64,000 nt of DNA from Candidatus Megaera endosymbiont of Mesostigma viride (GCA_020410825.1 CP084576.1:62001-126000); one strand, 5' to 3'. Positions 8,730 through 17,850 are shown, counted from the first letter of the stretch. The notes: generated by a model not told the origin, from the letters alone. Numbers and translations are program-made.

Positions 8730-9173
8730 ATGAGTAAATTTAGGCCAGATTATTTTGACTATATTAAGTTTAATAGGGTTTACTATATATCAGTTGTAGA
8801 AAATGTATTTGATTTGATATATAGGTCACAATTTAAAGCTGTCAAATCTCAAGTTACCAAAGGAGTTGTTCATATTGACTATCGGAATGATAAAGGTCAA
8901 ACACTGCTTCATTACGCATTACTTTATAATCAAATTAAGATAGCAGAATTTCTAATATCACAAGGGGCAGATTTAAAAGCTAAAGATAATAGCGGACAAA
9001 AGATTGAGAATCTTATACAGGAAAAATGTCCATATATACTTGAAAGTATGCATAATGATTCTTTGTCTTCTTTAACTTTATTAATCTATGACCAAGAGTT
9101 AATAAAAGATGACCAGGTGCAGGAGTCTGGTAACGTTGAAGATTGTTGCTGTGGTTGCTGTGTAGTATCTTAA
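8730..9173 (+). CDS. Ankyrin-repeat protein with C-terminal CaaX-like box
   Basis: A 147-aa protein with one clear ankyrin repeat (DKGQTLLHYALLYNQIKIAE, residues 54-73, then FLISQGADLKAKDNSG) and poorly conserved flanks. The last nine residues are CCCGCCVVS: the final four, Cys144-Val-Val-Ser, fit the eukaryotic CaaX prenylation pattern, and the Cys cluster before it (139-143) resembles palmitoylation sites. No signal peptide is visible. Ankyrin proteins with CaaX boxes are known effectors of intracellular bacteria (Legionella AnkB). A secreted, host-lipidated effector is therefore a reasonable inference. It starts 13 bases after the MbtH-like gene, so the two may share a transcript. Confidence 0.8.
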   Translation: MSKFRPDYFDYIKFNRVYYISVVENVFDLIYRSQFKAVKSQVTKGVVHIDYRNDKGQTLLHYALLYNQIKIAEFLISQGADLKAKDNSGQKIENLIQEKCPYILESMHNDSLSSLTLLIYDQELIKDDQVQESGNVEDCCCGCCVVS

Positions 9174-9250
9174 GAAATCAAATCACGCGAGGCGTACTAG
9201 CATAATTTTGGTACCCTATGGTTGAAAGATAAAACCAAAAGCTAAATAAA

Positions 9251-9278
9251 TTGACAAGTATAGGGTTTTTACTATAAA
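9251..9278 (+). promoter_or_regulatory. Sigma70-type promoter of the L-Dap cassette
   Basis: A perfect -35 box TTGACA (9251-9256), a 16-bp spacer and a -10 box TATAAA (9273-9278). Transcription would start near 9285, only about 13 nt before the ATG at 9298, so the symporter mRNA would have almost no leader and no Shine-Dalgarno. The four genes that follow overlap or abut and are probably all expressed from here. Confidence 0.7.
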
Positions 9279-9297
9279 TAGTATGTCTTAGTGTTAT

Positions 9298-10536
9298 ATG
9301 TATAACAAAATAATAAAACTTGTATACTCTTTTAAAAGGAACATTCCTGTTCAAGTAATAATAGTTCTAGTACTAACGATAGCTTTTGGTGAGTGCATTC
9401 CAGAAGATATAAAGCGGGTTTTGTATTCTATAAGTTTTATTCTAAAGGAAGTGTTATTATTAGTACTTCCCTTAGTAGTTTTTTGTTGTGCATACGTTAG
9501 TGTTTCTACAATCAAACATAAAAAATCTATAGGTATATTTCTTTTATTATTGTTTGTAGCAATTTATATTTCAAACTATACAGCAACTATGGTGGCATAT
9601 GGAGTAGTGTTGCTTGCAGAATCTAATATGAATGTTCAACCGGTAATTTTAACACATGGCAAAGAACTTAGTCCTATATGGAACATATCATTTAATATGA
9701 TATCTCTGGATAGTAATTATGCTTTAATAGCAGGATTTATAGTTGGTATATGTGAATTTTATATACCGCTGCAGTATAGTAATTATAAGTTAAATGTTTT
9801 AGCCAAGAAATTTGTAGACTATTTTTTAAGCAGTGCCTTTGTTAGGTTATTTCCTTTTTTTATACTAGGTTTTTTTATTCAAATGCAGCATAGTGGGCTT
9901 CTTTCTAAGACTATTGAGAAATTATTACCGCTTATAGTACTTATAAGTGGTACTTACATATTTTATTTGTCGTTTTTATTTGCAGTCATAGCAAATTTTA
10001 ATCTAAGGTTATGGGTTTCTTATATAAAAAACATAATACCTGCGGCTCTTACAGGTTTTTATACAATGTCCAGCTTGGTTACCATGCCAATTACAATAAT
10101 GTCTACAGAGAAAAATATAAAAAATCCAGACATGGTTCGTCTAGTAATACCGCTAGCTACAAATATTCATATGATAGGACTTGCTATTAATATTCCAATG
10201 ATGGCATTAATTATACTTTTAAGTTACGGCTATGAGTTACCTACTTTTACAATTTATTTAATATTTGCCTTTAATTTTGCTTTAATGCAGTTTGCAGCAG
10301 CTGGAGCGCCTGGATGTGGGGTGTTGCTGATGCTGCCATTATTAGAGAAGTACCTAGGTTTTACAAACGAAATGTCTGCTTTAATAGTAGCTATATACAT
10401 ACTATTTGATGCTACAGAAACAAGCGCTAACGTAATTGGCAACAGTGCACTTGCTGTTGTCTTTTCAAAACTTGCTAAAGTTTTGAGGTTATCATATTAT
10501 AGTTCATCTAAATTAGAAGATAATAATGTTTGTTAA
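9298..10536 (+). CDS. Dicarboxylate/amino acid:cation symporter (SDF/DAACS family)
   Basis: A 412-aa polytopic membrane protein with the glutamate/dicarboxylate symporter layout: about eight hydrophobic segments, a GAPGCGVLLMLPLLEKYLGF re-entrant-loop motif near residue 340, and the final ILFDATETSANVIGNS segment that contributes substrate- and cation-binding residues in this family. Known members import glutamate, aspartate or C4-dicarboxylates with Na+ or H+. It overlaps the SbnA-like gene by 11 bases and is the first gene behind the promoter at 9251. Because SbnA uses glutamate as a substrate, glutamate import is the attractive role (inference). Confidence 0.85.
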   Translation: MYNKIIKLVYSFKRNIPVQVIIVLVLTIAFGECIPEDIKRVLYSISFILKEVLLLVLPLVVFCCAYVSVSTIKHKKSIGIFLLLLFVAIYISNYTATMVAYGVVLLAESNMNVQPVILTHGKELSPIWNISFNMISLDSNYALIAGFIVGICEFYIPLQYSNYKLNVLAKKFVDYFLSSAFVRLFPFFILGFFIQMQHSGLLSKTIEKLLPLIVLISGTYIFYLSFLFAVIANFNLRLWVSYIKNIIPAALTGFYTMSSLVTMPITIMSTEKNIKNPDMVRLVIPLATNIHMIGLAINIPMMALIILLSYGYELPTFTIYLIFAFNFALMQFAAAGAPGCGVLLMLPLLEKYLGFTNEMSALIVAIYILFDATETSANVIGNSALAVVFSKLAKVLRLSYYSSSKLEDNNVC

Positions 10537-11503
10537 TACTTATTCTCAGATAGGAATCGCAAGATTGTTTCATGAGTTTTCAGAGTTTATTGGAGTTAAA
10601 AGAGCTTTTATTAAATACGAAGGATTAAATGTAGCAGGTTCTATAAAACTTAAAACTGCAAAATATCTAATTAGTGGCCTTGAAAAAGAATTTGGAATTA
10701 CTCCAGGTAAAAATACTATCATAGAATCCTCATCTGGTAATCTAGGTATAGCATTAAGTATTGTATGTAAATCTAAGGGGTATAAATTTATTTGTATAAC
10801 TGATCCTAATACTCTTCCTTTTGCTGAATCATATATGAAAATATATGGAGCTGAGATAATTAAAGTTACAACAAGAGATGAATCTGGAGGATTTCTAGCA
10901 AGCAGAATAAAATTGATACATAAAATGATTAGTGAAAATCCAAAACTGATTTGGACTAACCAGTATGCATCAGAGTATAATATTAAAGCTCACTATAAAA
11001 CTACAGCTAAAGAAATAAATGAGTTTATACCTAAACTCGATTATCTTTTTATAGGTGCAGGAACTACAGGTACTTTAGTAGGGTGTGCTAAATTTTTTGC
11101 AAAATATTCACCACAGACAAAAATTATAGCAGTTGATAATCAGGGATCAGTAACATTTGGTTTTCCTCCTGGTCCTAGATATATCCCTGGTATTGGAACA
11201 AGTAGGAAACCTGAAATAGCATCTTTATACAATGTGCATGATGTGATAATGGTACCTGAAACAAAAACAGTAATAATGTGTAATTACTTACTTAAAAAAT
11301 ATGGGATGTTTCTTGGGGGATCATCAGGTACGGTAATACATGCAGCAAAGGATTACTTTAAATCTCTAAAAAATAAAAATGTATCAGTTGTGGTAATATC
11401 ACCTGATTTTGGAGAAAAATATATAGACACATTATATAATCCGGCTTGGGTAGAAGATAAATTTGGAATTAATATAAGAAAAGAAGCGTTTTATGACAGG
11501 TAA
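10526..11503 (+). CDS. sbnA: SbnA-like N-(2-amino-2-carboxyethyl)-L-glutamate synthase
   Basis: A 325-aa PLP enzyme of the cysteine synthase fold that strongly resembles Staphylococcus SbnA, which joins O-phospho-L-serine and L-glutamate to form ACEGA. Visible are the PLP lysine in AGSIKLKTAKY (Lys41), IESSSGNLGIALSI (substrate loop), WTNQYASEYNIKAHY, AVDNQGSVTFG, PGIGTSRKPEI and the phosphate-binding GGSSGT near the end. The SVTFG and PGIGTSR segments are SbnA-type rather than CysK-type. It overlaps the symporter gene by 11 bases and the SbnB-like gene by 11 bases, so translation is probably coupled. The enzyme is cytoplasmic and would be the first dedicated step to L-Dap. Confidence 0.9.
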   Translation: MFVNTYSQIGIARLFHEFSEFIGVKRAFIKYEGLNVAGSIKLKTAKYLISGLEKEFGITPGKNTIIESSSGNLGIALSIVCKSKGYKFICITDPNTLPFAESYMKIYGAEIIKVTTRDESGGFLASRIKLIHKMISENPKLIWTNQYASEYNIKAHYKTTAKEINEFIPKLDYLFIGAGTTGTLVGCAKFFAKYSPQTKIIAVDNQGSVTFGFPPGPRYIPGIGTSRKPEIASLYNVHDVIMVPETKTVIMCNYLLKKYGMFLGGSSGTVIHAAKDYFKSLKNKNVSVVVISPDFGEKYIDTLYNPAWVEDKFGINIRKEAFYDR

Positions 11504-12494
11504 GTTCTCTATAATAACATCAGCGGCAATAAAAAAAATAATAAAGTCACAATCTCATAGCATATACGAGATGGTAAAATTAGCATATATAAAACAGGGG
11601 GAAGGAATAGCTAAGAATCCGTCAAGCTATTTTTTAACATTTCCAGATAAACCAAAATCTCGCATTATTGCATTACCTGCGTTAATTAGCCAAAATCCAA
11701 GAATTGCTGGAATTAAATGGATTTCAAGCAATCCTGATAACTTATCAAACAATCTGAAAAGAGCATCAGCTGTAATTATTCTTAATGATTATGATACAGG
11801 CTATCCTATAGCATGTATTGAAGGAAGTATTATAAGTGCTCTTAGAACAGTTTACTCAGCAATTATAGTAGGAGAGTATTTGTCTGATGTTAAACATTCT
11901 AAAAAGGTTATTGGTATAATAGGAACAGGTAATATTTCTGGACATTTTGTAGAATCCATAATCAATGAAAGATGGGAAATTGAACAAATAATTTTATATG
12001 ACAGTAACAATAAAGCGGCTGTTAAATTTAAAGAGGAAATTCAAAATTTAAATAGTAACATAAAAATTGACATACAAGATGATTTAAATACATTAATCAT
12101 AAACTCAGAAATGATATTCCTATCTACAACAAGTCAGGTACCTTATATAAGAGATTTCTCATTATTTAAATCCAACACCATTGTTTTACATATTTCTTTG
12201 AGGGATTTAGCTCCTGAAATACTAACAGCTTCAAATAATATTGTAGATGATGTAGATCACGTACTGAATGCAAATACATCTCCTCATCTTGCATATCAAA
12301 AAACTGGGAATAAAAGCTTTATAAATTGTAACGTCTATGAATTAATTAACGGTTATAACAATTTTGATCCTAAAAAAACAATAATTTTTTCTCCTATGGG
12401 TATGGGGATACTGGATCTGATGGTTGCAAATTATTTATATGAAGAAGCCAAAAGACAAAACCTTAATATAGAAATCAATAATTTTTTCCAATAA
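11493..12494 (+). CDS. sbnB: SbnB-like N-(2-amino-2-carboxyethyl)-L-glutamate dehydrogenase
   Basis: A 333-aa member of the ornithine cyclodeaminase/mu-crystallin family. In staphyloferrin B synthesis SbnB oxidises ACEGA with NAD to release L-2,3-diaminopropionate and 2-oxoglutarate. The family block GIKWISSNP (Lys75), RASAVIILNDYDTGYPIACI (90-109) and SALRTVYSA is followed by the Rossmann motif GIIGTGNISG (141-150). Direct coupling to the SbnA-like gene (11-base overlap) separates it from true ornithine cyclodeaminases. The stop is two bases before the DUF1015-like gene. Confidence 0.9.
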   Translation: MTGKFSIITSAAIKKIIKSQSHSIYEMVKLAYIKQGEGIAKNPSSYFLTFPDKPKSRIIALPALISQNPRIAGIKWISSNPDNLSNNLKRASAVIILNDYDTGYPIACIEGSIISALRTVYSAIIVGEYLSDVKHSKKVIGIIGTGNISGHFVESIINERWEIEQIILYDSNNKAAVKFKEEIQNLNSNIKIDIQDDLNTLIINSEMIFLSTTSQVPYIRDFSLFKSNTIVLHISLRDLAPEILTASNNIVDDVDHVLNANTSPHLAYQKTGNKSFINCNVYELINGYNNFDPKKTIIFSPMGMGILDLMVANYLYEEAKRQNLNIEINNFFQ

Positions 12495-12496
12495 AA

Positions 12497-13546
12497 ATGT
12501 ATAATATCTATCCATTTAGGGCAATTGTACCAGGTGCAAAATCCCCCTATGAATATGAAATTAAAAATAATTTCTTACACCTTAAACAGGATATTGTAAA
12601 AAACAATTTTAAACGTGATTGTGGAATAAAACATATCCTTAGTATGGTGCAGAAGAATTATTTGGTACAACAGAAAAGAAAAGGGTTTTATTGTTGCAAT
12701 ATTAATGCTCCAGGAATTTCTACTACAGGGTTACTTGCCCTAATTAAAGTAAGTAATATAGGAAAAATAATTTTTGAACATGAGAGGTGTGTTGACTATA
12801 AAAGGGATCAGTATATACAATATTTTAAAAAACATAAATTACAAACTAGTCCTATAATCCTGGTTCATAAGGATATGGAACAAATAAATTTAGCTCTAAA
12901 TAATATAATCTCAAAACAGGAAAAGTTTTTTTCAATCACAGCTCAAGAATATAAATACGATTTATGGGAATTAGAAGATACTTTAGAATATCAAAAGTTG
13001 TATAATAAGATACTTAAGTTTTTGATTGCAGATGGACATCATAGGATAGCTTCTCTTAGTAAGATTGATATAAATGCATATGGTTTGGTATTTTTAGTAC
13101 CTGAAAGTAATATAAAATCTGCAAATATATTAAGAGAATATATTAATACAAGTGATGAAATAAAAACTAGATTACTTTCTAGTTTAAATAAAAACTTTAG
13201 TATAAAGAAGCTTAATTGTATGGAAACAATTAATATATCTGATAAGATATATATAAAAATTGATGATACTATATATGTAGTAGAAGGATCGGAAATGTTT
13301 TTCCTAAGACTACAAGTTCTTGAGTTACTTAATAATGAGATAAATTATTTCAATAGAAAATTGAATTTCTATAACATGGATTATAAGTCAAGCAAGGATA
13401 AGTTAATAAATACCTCTAAAGAAGTGGCTGTTTTTATTCCTGCGTATGTACTAAAAGATGATATTAAGTATTTTATTTCTCCTCCTCATTCTACTCTGTT
13501 TTATCCTAAATTACCAGAAGGACTTGTTTCTTTTTTCATTACATGA
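12497..13546 (+). CDS. DUF1015/SerK-like protein, probable serine kinase
   Basis: A 349-aa protein with the DUF1015 layout: N-terminal IYPFRAIVPG, then a central ADGHHRIASL motif (Asp179-Gly-His-His-Arg183). A DGHHR-type motif of this kind is shared with the ParB/SerK fold, where free-serine kinases make O-phospho-L-serine; in staphyloferrin B synthesis the analogous job is done by SbnI. Sitting two bases after the SbnB-like gene, it would supply the O-phosphoserine the SbnA-like enzyme needs. The serine-kinase role is inferred from motif and position; the DUF1015 family has few characterised members. Confidence 0.65.
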   Translation: MYNIYPFRAIVPGAKSPYEYEIKNNFLHLKQDIVKNNFKRDCGIKHILSMVQKNYLVQQKRKGFYCCNINAPGISTTGLLALIKVSNIGKIIFEHERCVDYKRDQYIQYFKKHKLQTSPIILVHKDMEQINLALNNIISKQEKFFSITAQEYKYDLWELEDTLEYQKLYNKILKFLIADGHHRIASLSKIDINAYGLVFLVPESNIKSANILREYINTSDEIKTRLLSSLNKNFSIKKLNCMETINISDKIYIKIDDTIYVVEGSEMFFLRLQVLELLNNEINYFNRKLNFYNMDYKSSKDKLINTSKEVAVFIPAYVLKDDIKYFISPPHSTLFYPKLPEGLVSFFIT

Positions 13547-14243
13547 CTTAAAAAATTGGACAGTGTAAAATATATTATTTTCTATGGGTTTACTAATTAC
13601 TATCTGCAATTAATATAGTAAATCTTGCTGACAACCATATACTATGGTTGAAAGCCGACTTGCTATGATTCTATCAAGTCCAACGTTAAAAACTAGAATT
13701 TTAAAATATAACAAATAAACTCAAGATAAATTTGAGTGAAAAATATTCAGGAAAATAAGCGTAAAGGAATCTGAACTATTTTCCGGAATAAATTTTGTTT
13801 TGAGTAAGAAGAGCTATAATTTCTGCATCTTTTTCCCTTATAATCCATGTTTCTTCGCTAATTCTAGAAATGCCATTCATATTTATCTGACTTTTTATAT
13901 ATATTGAACGAGATCATAATATATTGAACTTGTCTATGATAAAATTGTACTTCACTTTGGTAATTTTAAAACGAATTTATACGATTTTTATTACACTATG
14001 CTGAACTCAATTTTGAAAAATGACAACAGGAATTTATAACTTATAATTTATATGCAACTTATTCTTTATTACTCTTAAATCGCATTTATGGCAAATACCT
14101 GGAGTCATTAATTCGGATTGTTTTTATGGAAAGATATATTATATTTCTTGTAAAATTGAAATTTGCCCTGAGTAATTCTAGACTAGATCTTCTAGCTTTT
14201 CAGGCATTTCTATATCTAAAACAAAATAATAAAATTTATTGTT
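13547..14243. other. Intergenic region without recognisable genes
   Basis: About 700 bp of AT-rich sequence. On the minus strand at 13790-13885 there is a short open stretch (ISEETWIIREKDAEIIALL) that could be a gene fragment, but I cannot name it. A small inverted repeat ACCATA-TAC-TATGGT lies at 13634-13648. The promoter of the beta-hydroxylase gene presumably lies near the right end. Confidence 0.3.
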
Positions 14244-15896
14244 GTGTCAAAAATAGAAACATATTATCATTATGCTATTATCTATCATAATTTGATAAGT
14301 AAATTTATGAAAAAATACTATTTAAAATCCAATATAAAATTTGAGCCTTCTGTCTTTAATTGGCCCGCGTGGCCGCAGCTAATACCGCCAGCGACATGTG
14401 CTCTGAATATAAAAAACCGGTATTTAAAAATATTAGAATCTTACCTTGAAGATCCTGTCTTGCATTTTGAGGCTTCTACTGATCCAAGTTTGATAGGCGC
14501 TCCATTCATTAACGTTAATCCTGAGGAAAAGAACTCAATTGAAGAAGTTTACACAAAAATAAAAAAGGAAGCTATAGAGCTCATCGAATTAGCAGATGCA
14601 CTTAAAATTTTAAATGACTTAATACTACAAGAAGCAAGAGGGGAGTCTTTAGAGCATCTTTATCAAAAAATTCCAGAAAAACTTAAAGGAACAGTAGAAT
14701 TGTTTTATGATGTTAATAATTTACCACGTTATCGAATTATAGAGCAATTACTTTACAATAGATATTATAATTCAGATGCCCAGTCAATTTTTTTAAGTAT
14801 AATTAATCAAGATTTTAGGCCCTTCGCTTTAAGTACACCCTACATTAGCAGTAAAAATAAAATAGAGATACATAAACCTTTTAATGATAGTTTTATTGAT
14901 AAATTAATTGTTTCTAGAATAAATCCTATTTGTATAGATACCATATCTGAGCTTTTTCAGGAAGATAAAAATTTAGAATACTTATTAGGGCAGTTTTTTG
15001 ATGAATATCCAACTTCTTTTCCTAGTAATCGTAAATATAGTGGTGAAAAAGTACGTATCAGGTATTTTGGGCATGCTTGCGTGTTAATCGAAACAGCAAA
15101 GGTTTCCATATTAATAGATCCTTTAATTAGTTATCAGTATTCATCAGGATTAGATCGTTATACTTTTTTTGATTTACCAGACTCTATAGATTTTGTTCTT
15201 TTTACCCATGCTCATGAAGATCATATAGTTTTCGAAACAGTTTTACAAATTAGACATAAAGTTAGAAATTTTGTTATTCCTAAAGATCGGCAAGGTATAA
15301 TCTCTGATCCTTCAATAAAATTATTGCTTAAAAAGACAGGTTTTTTTAACTGCTTATCCTTGGAGGAGTTTGAATCTATAGTATTTGAAGATTGTGAGAT
15401 TATAGGTATACCTTTCTTAGGAGAGCATTGCGATTTAGAGGTTCATTCTAAGCTAGGTTATGGGGTTATCGCAAAGGGAAAAAAAATACTTTTTCTAGCA
15501 GATTCTCGAAATATTGAACCAGAAATATACAAGTGTACCTTTAAAATTTTAGGAAGCTTTGAATATCTATTTATAGGTATGGAACATGTAGGTGGCCCAC
15601 TTACTTTTCAATATGGTGGGCTTATTACAATACCTATTTCTAATGCTCAAGATCAAACAAGAAGGTTATCATGTTCAGATTATATAAAGGCATTAAGTTT
15701 GCTAAAAATTTCTGGTTCTAGAGAGGTTTATATTTATGCTATGGGTCTAGAACCTTGGCTCAATCATTTAATGGCTCTTGATTATCAAGGTGGTGCTACA
15801 CCACAAATGGAATCTGTCAAAAAATTTATTGATACATGCAAACTCCAAGGGGTATACTCAGAACTTTTATTTGCTAAGAAGGAGTTCCTTCTCTAA
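14244..15896 (+). CDS. CmlA-type diiron beta-hydroxylase of NRPS-bound amino acids
   Basis: A 550-aa protein with a unique N-terminal domain (about 1-255, including FNWPAWPQLIPP) and a C-terminal metallo-beta-lactamase fold. CmlA of chloramphenicol synthesis has this architecture and beta-hydroxylates an amino acid tethered to a carrier domain using a diiron site of three His, two Asp and one Glu. All six are in place: THAHEDH gives His322, His324, Asp326 and His327; Glu394 lies in GEHCDL; Asp420 in FLADSR. The spacing matches my memory of CmlA exactly. Further family blocks are GMEHVGGP and YAMGLEPWLNH. Start is GTG. It would hydroxylate a residue loaded on the nearby NRPS; which one is unknown. 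Confidence 0.85.
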   Translation: MSKIETYYHYAIIYHNLISKFMKKYYLKSNIKFEPSVFNWPAWPQLIPPATCALNIKNRYLKILESYLEDPVLHFEASTDPSLIGAPFINVNPEEKNSIEEVYTKIKKEAIELIELADALKILNDLILQEARGESLEHLYQKIPEKLKGTVELFYDVNNLPRYRIIEQLLYNRYYNSDAQSIFLSIINQDFRPFALSTPYISSKNKIEIHKPFNDSFIDKLIVSRINPICIDTISELFQEDKNLEYLLGQFFDEYPTSFPSNRKYSGEKVRIRYFGHACVLIETAKVSILIDPLISYQYSSGLDRYTFFDLPDSIDFVLFTHAHEDHIVFETVLQIRHKVRNFVIPKDRQGIISDPSIKLLLKKTGFFNCLSLEEFESIVFEDCEIIGIPFLGEHCDLEVHSKLGYGVIAKGKKILFLADSRNIEPEIYKCTFKILGSFEYLFIGMEHVGGPLTFQYGGLITIPISNAQDQTRRLSCSDYIKALSLLKISGSREVYIYAMGLEPWLNHLMALDYQGGATPQMESVKKFIDTCKLQGVYSELLFAKKEFLL

Positions 15897-16352
15897 ATTT
15901 AGGTTTAAATTCCTACTTTGTAGTCAAGCAGCTCTTATAGTCCTGTTTCTGCTAGGATCTATATGGGTGAAGTACTAAAGCGAAGAATAATAGGAGGATT
16001 CACGACGAAAAAGTAGTAATATAGAGGTAATAGATGTAATAGCACATCAATAAAATTTGATATAGCCTTAGGAATTGGTATAAAAGATATAAATCAGAGG
16101 GTTATTTAACCAGAAAAGTAAGTGACAAAAAGAAAGAGTAACAAGTTAAAATGCTAAACGTGGGTGAGTTCCAATCCAAATTTGACCTTATTAGTAATGG
16201 GAACGGTCTTTAATATGGTTTTGGAGTTTTTGATAACGTCATTGATGGCTTATGTTTTTATATCGTACAAGACCTGGTTTAGGAGGTTACTTTTGTATTC
16301 AATACTCTAACTTAAAATTAGCTCGGTCTAACTGCTAACGTAAGAGATTGAG
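15897..16352. other. Region without intact genes between beta-hydroxylase and IS remnants
   Basis: About 450 bp with stops in all frames. Short open stretches exist (for example around 16190-16300) but I recognise nothing. It probably belongs to the decayed mobile-element zone to its right. Confidence 0.3.
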
Positions 16353-17345
16353 ATGAGAAATAAAAATAATAAGCAAAAATTATCTGTAATCAACTCTGAT
16401 GCAGTGGGTGTTAATATGGGTTCAAGAGAACATTATGTTTGTGTGCCAGCTGATAGGGATGATAAGAACTTTTGAAAATTTACAGCTTTTACACAAGTGA
16501 TCTGAGAAAAATAGCAACTTGGTTAAAGCAATGCAGTGTTAAAACAATAGCTCTGGGATCAATAGGGGTATATTGGATTCTAGTATTCAAGATTTTAGAG
16601 ATCGATGGTTTTAAAATTATATTAGTTAATGCAAGGCACGTAAAAAATCTGCCTGGACACAAGACGGACATCAAGAATTGTTAGTGGTTACAATGACTAC
16701 ATAGCTGTGGGTTGCTCAGTGGCTCATTCTGCACTAAAGATCAAATATGTGAATTACGAGCTCTTACCAGACAAAGCAACAGAAGATTAACAAAAAGTGC
16801 TAGGATGCTATATAAACCTTATGCAGAAAGTCCTAAACGAACTGAATATTCAACTACAGTATGTGATTAATTAATAGGTGTAACCAGAATGAATATAATC
16901 AAAGCTATAATTACCGTATAAAAGCACTAGAGGGAAATTATCGCAAAGAACAGCTGTAATATTAAAACAAAAATTGGAGATTTATGAATTTTACCTAAAA
17001 TAAATTAGTGAGTGTGACGAGGCAATAGAGTGCTATAAAGAGTTTGATCAACTTGTAGATAGTGATTTAATAAATAGTAAAAGACAGCACAAAAATAAAA
17101 ATTCCCTAAATTTGATTTGGAACAATCACTATATAACCTAGCCGGAGTAGATTTTACCACAATCCATGGGTTCAGTGGGCTCTACAAACGATAATATCTG
17201 AAGTGGGATTAGATATGAGTAAATGGAGTAGGAAGCAATATTTTAGCCGCATGAATCCTAACGCGTTTATAAAACACTTCAATATATCCAAATATTATAT
17301 ATTCTTAGTCTCCTCGAGAGTTTTAATTAAAGTGTGTCAAGCAAG
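16353..17345 (+). pseudogene. IS110-family transposase pseudogene
   Basis: From the ATG at 16353 the sequence gives GVNMGSREHYVCVPADRD, the N-terminal DEDD-type block of IS110 transposases, followed after a shift by a decayed version of the usual block ending in VNARHVKNLPGHKTDIKNC (16618-16681). Later pieces include QICELRALTRQ and LAGVDFTTIHGF (about 17140-17180), then IISEVGLDMSKW and a decayed C-terminus. Many stops and frameshifts break it, so it is inactive. The right end is cut by the IS256 fragment in opposite orientation. Confidence 0.8.
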
Positions 17346-17349
17346 ATTT

Positions 17350-17550
17350 CTACCTCCTAAAATTTAGCCTATCAGGAAAGAAAATATCCAGCTGGGAAAC
17401 AGTCAATGCCCAATTTTGGATTGGCTGATTCCACTTCTCCGATACCCTTCTTATAGCACAGAAAACCAGCTTAAACAAAGCATTTTTTGAGGTAAAAGAA
17501 CCTTTTATCTTAGCACTGACACTTAAGAGGCTTGTGTTGCCAGATTGCCA
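17350..17550 (-). pseudogene. IS256-family transposase, C-terminal fragment
   Basis: The minus strand encodes KIKGSFTSKNALFKLVFCAI and then KWNQPIQNWALTVSQLDIFF, ending at a stop at 17350-17352. The K-W-x-x-P-I-x-N-W block followed by S/N-Q-L-x-I-F-F is the characteristic C-terminus of IS256-type (mutator) transposases. Only the last 60-odd codons remain. Confidence 0.75.
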
Positions 17551-17690
17551 TTAGCAAGGATATTCACCAGTTTAGCCTCCATTCTGTTACTCATTGACCA
17601 ACCAACAACTTTTCTGGAATACAAATCAATATTCAAAAGCCCCCTAATGTTAATGGTTCTAAAATCCATAACGATAACCGCGCCTATGAT
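17545..17690 (-). pseudogene. IS3-type integrase-core (OrfB) fragment
   Basis: The minus strand reads LLNIDLYSRKVVGWSMSNRM, the part of the rve/DDE integrase core around the second catalytic region of IS3-family OrfB (usual form DLYSRKVVGWSMS). It runs directly into the IS256 fragment, so one element fragment was joined to another. Confidence 0.7.
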
Positions 17691-17850
17691 GAAGAAAAAG
17701 GAACTAGCCAGAGTTACACAGGAGTGGGATATATTAAAAAAAGCAACGGTGTACTTTGCAAAAGAGTCGCGGTAAAGTACGTATAGATAAAAAAATATAG
17801 TAATGCATTTTCTATTGCTTCCATGTGCAGAATACTCACCTGATGAAGGG
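17690..17850 (+). pseudogene. IS3-type OrfA end / OrfB start fragment
   Basis: The plus strand encodes KKKELARVTQEWDILKKATV followed by YFAKESR and a stop, the C-terminal leucine-zipper end of IS3-family OrfA. After the stop a decayed OrfB start follows (VKYV, stop, IKKYSNAFSIASMCRIL). It faces away from the OrfB core fragment on the other strand, so at least two IS3 copies contributed. Confidence 0.7.

Noticed and set aside
15778-15978. A 66-codon frame overlapping the end of the beta-hydroxylase gene
   Set aside because: It is out of frame with the well-conserved C-terminus of that enzyme and has no sign of independent translation.
16472-17775. Two short + strand open frames (70 and 76 codons) as genes
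   Set aside because: The first is a piece of the IS110 pseudogene. The second mixes antisense IS3 core with a sense IS3 OrfA end.
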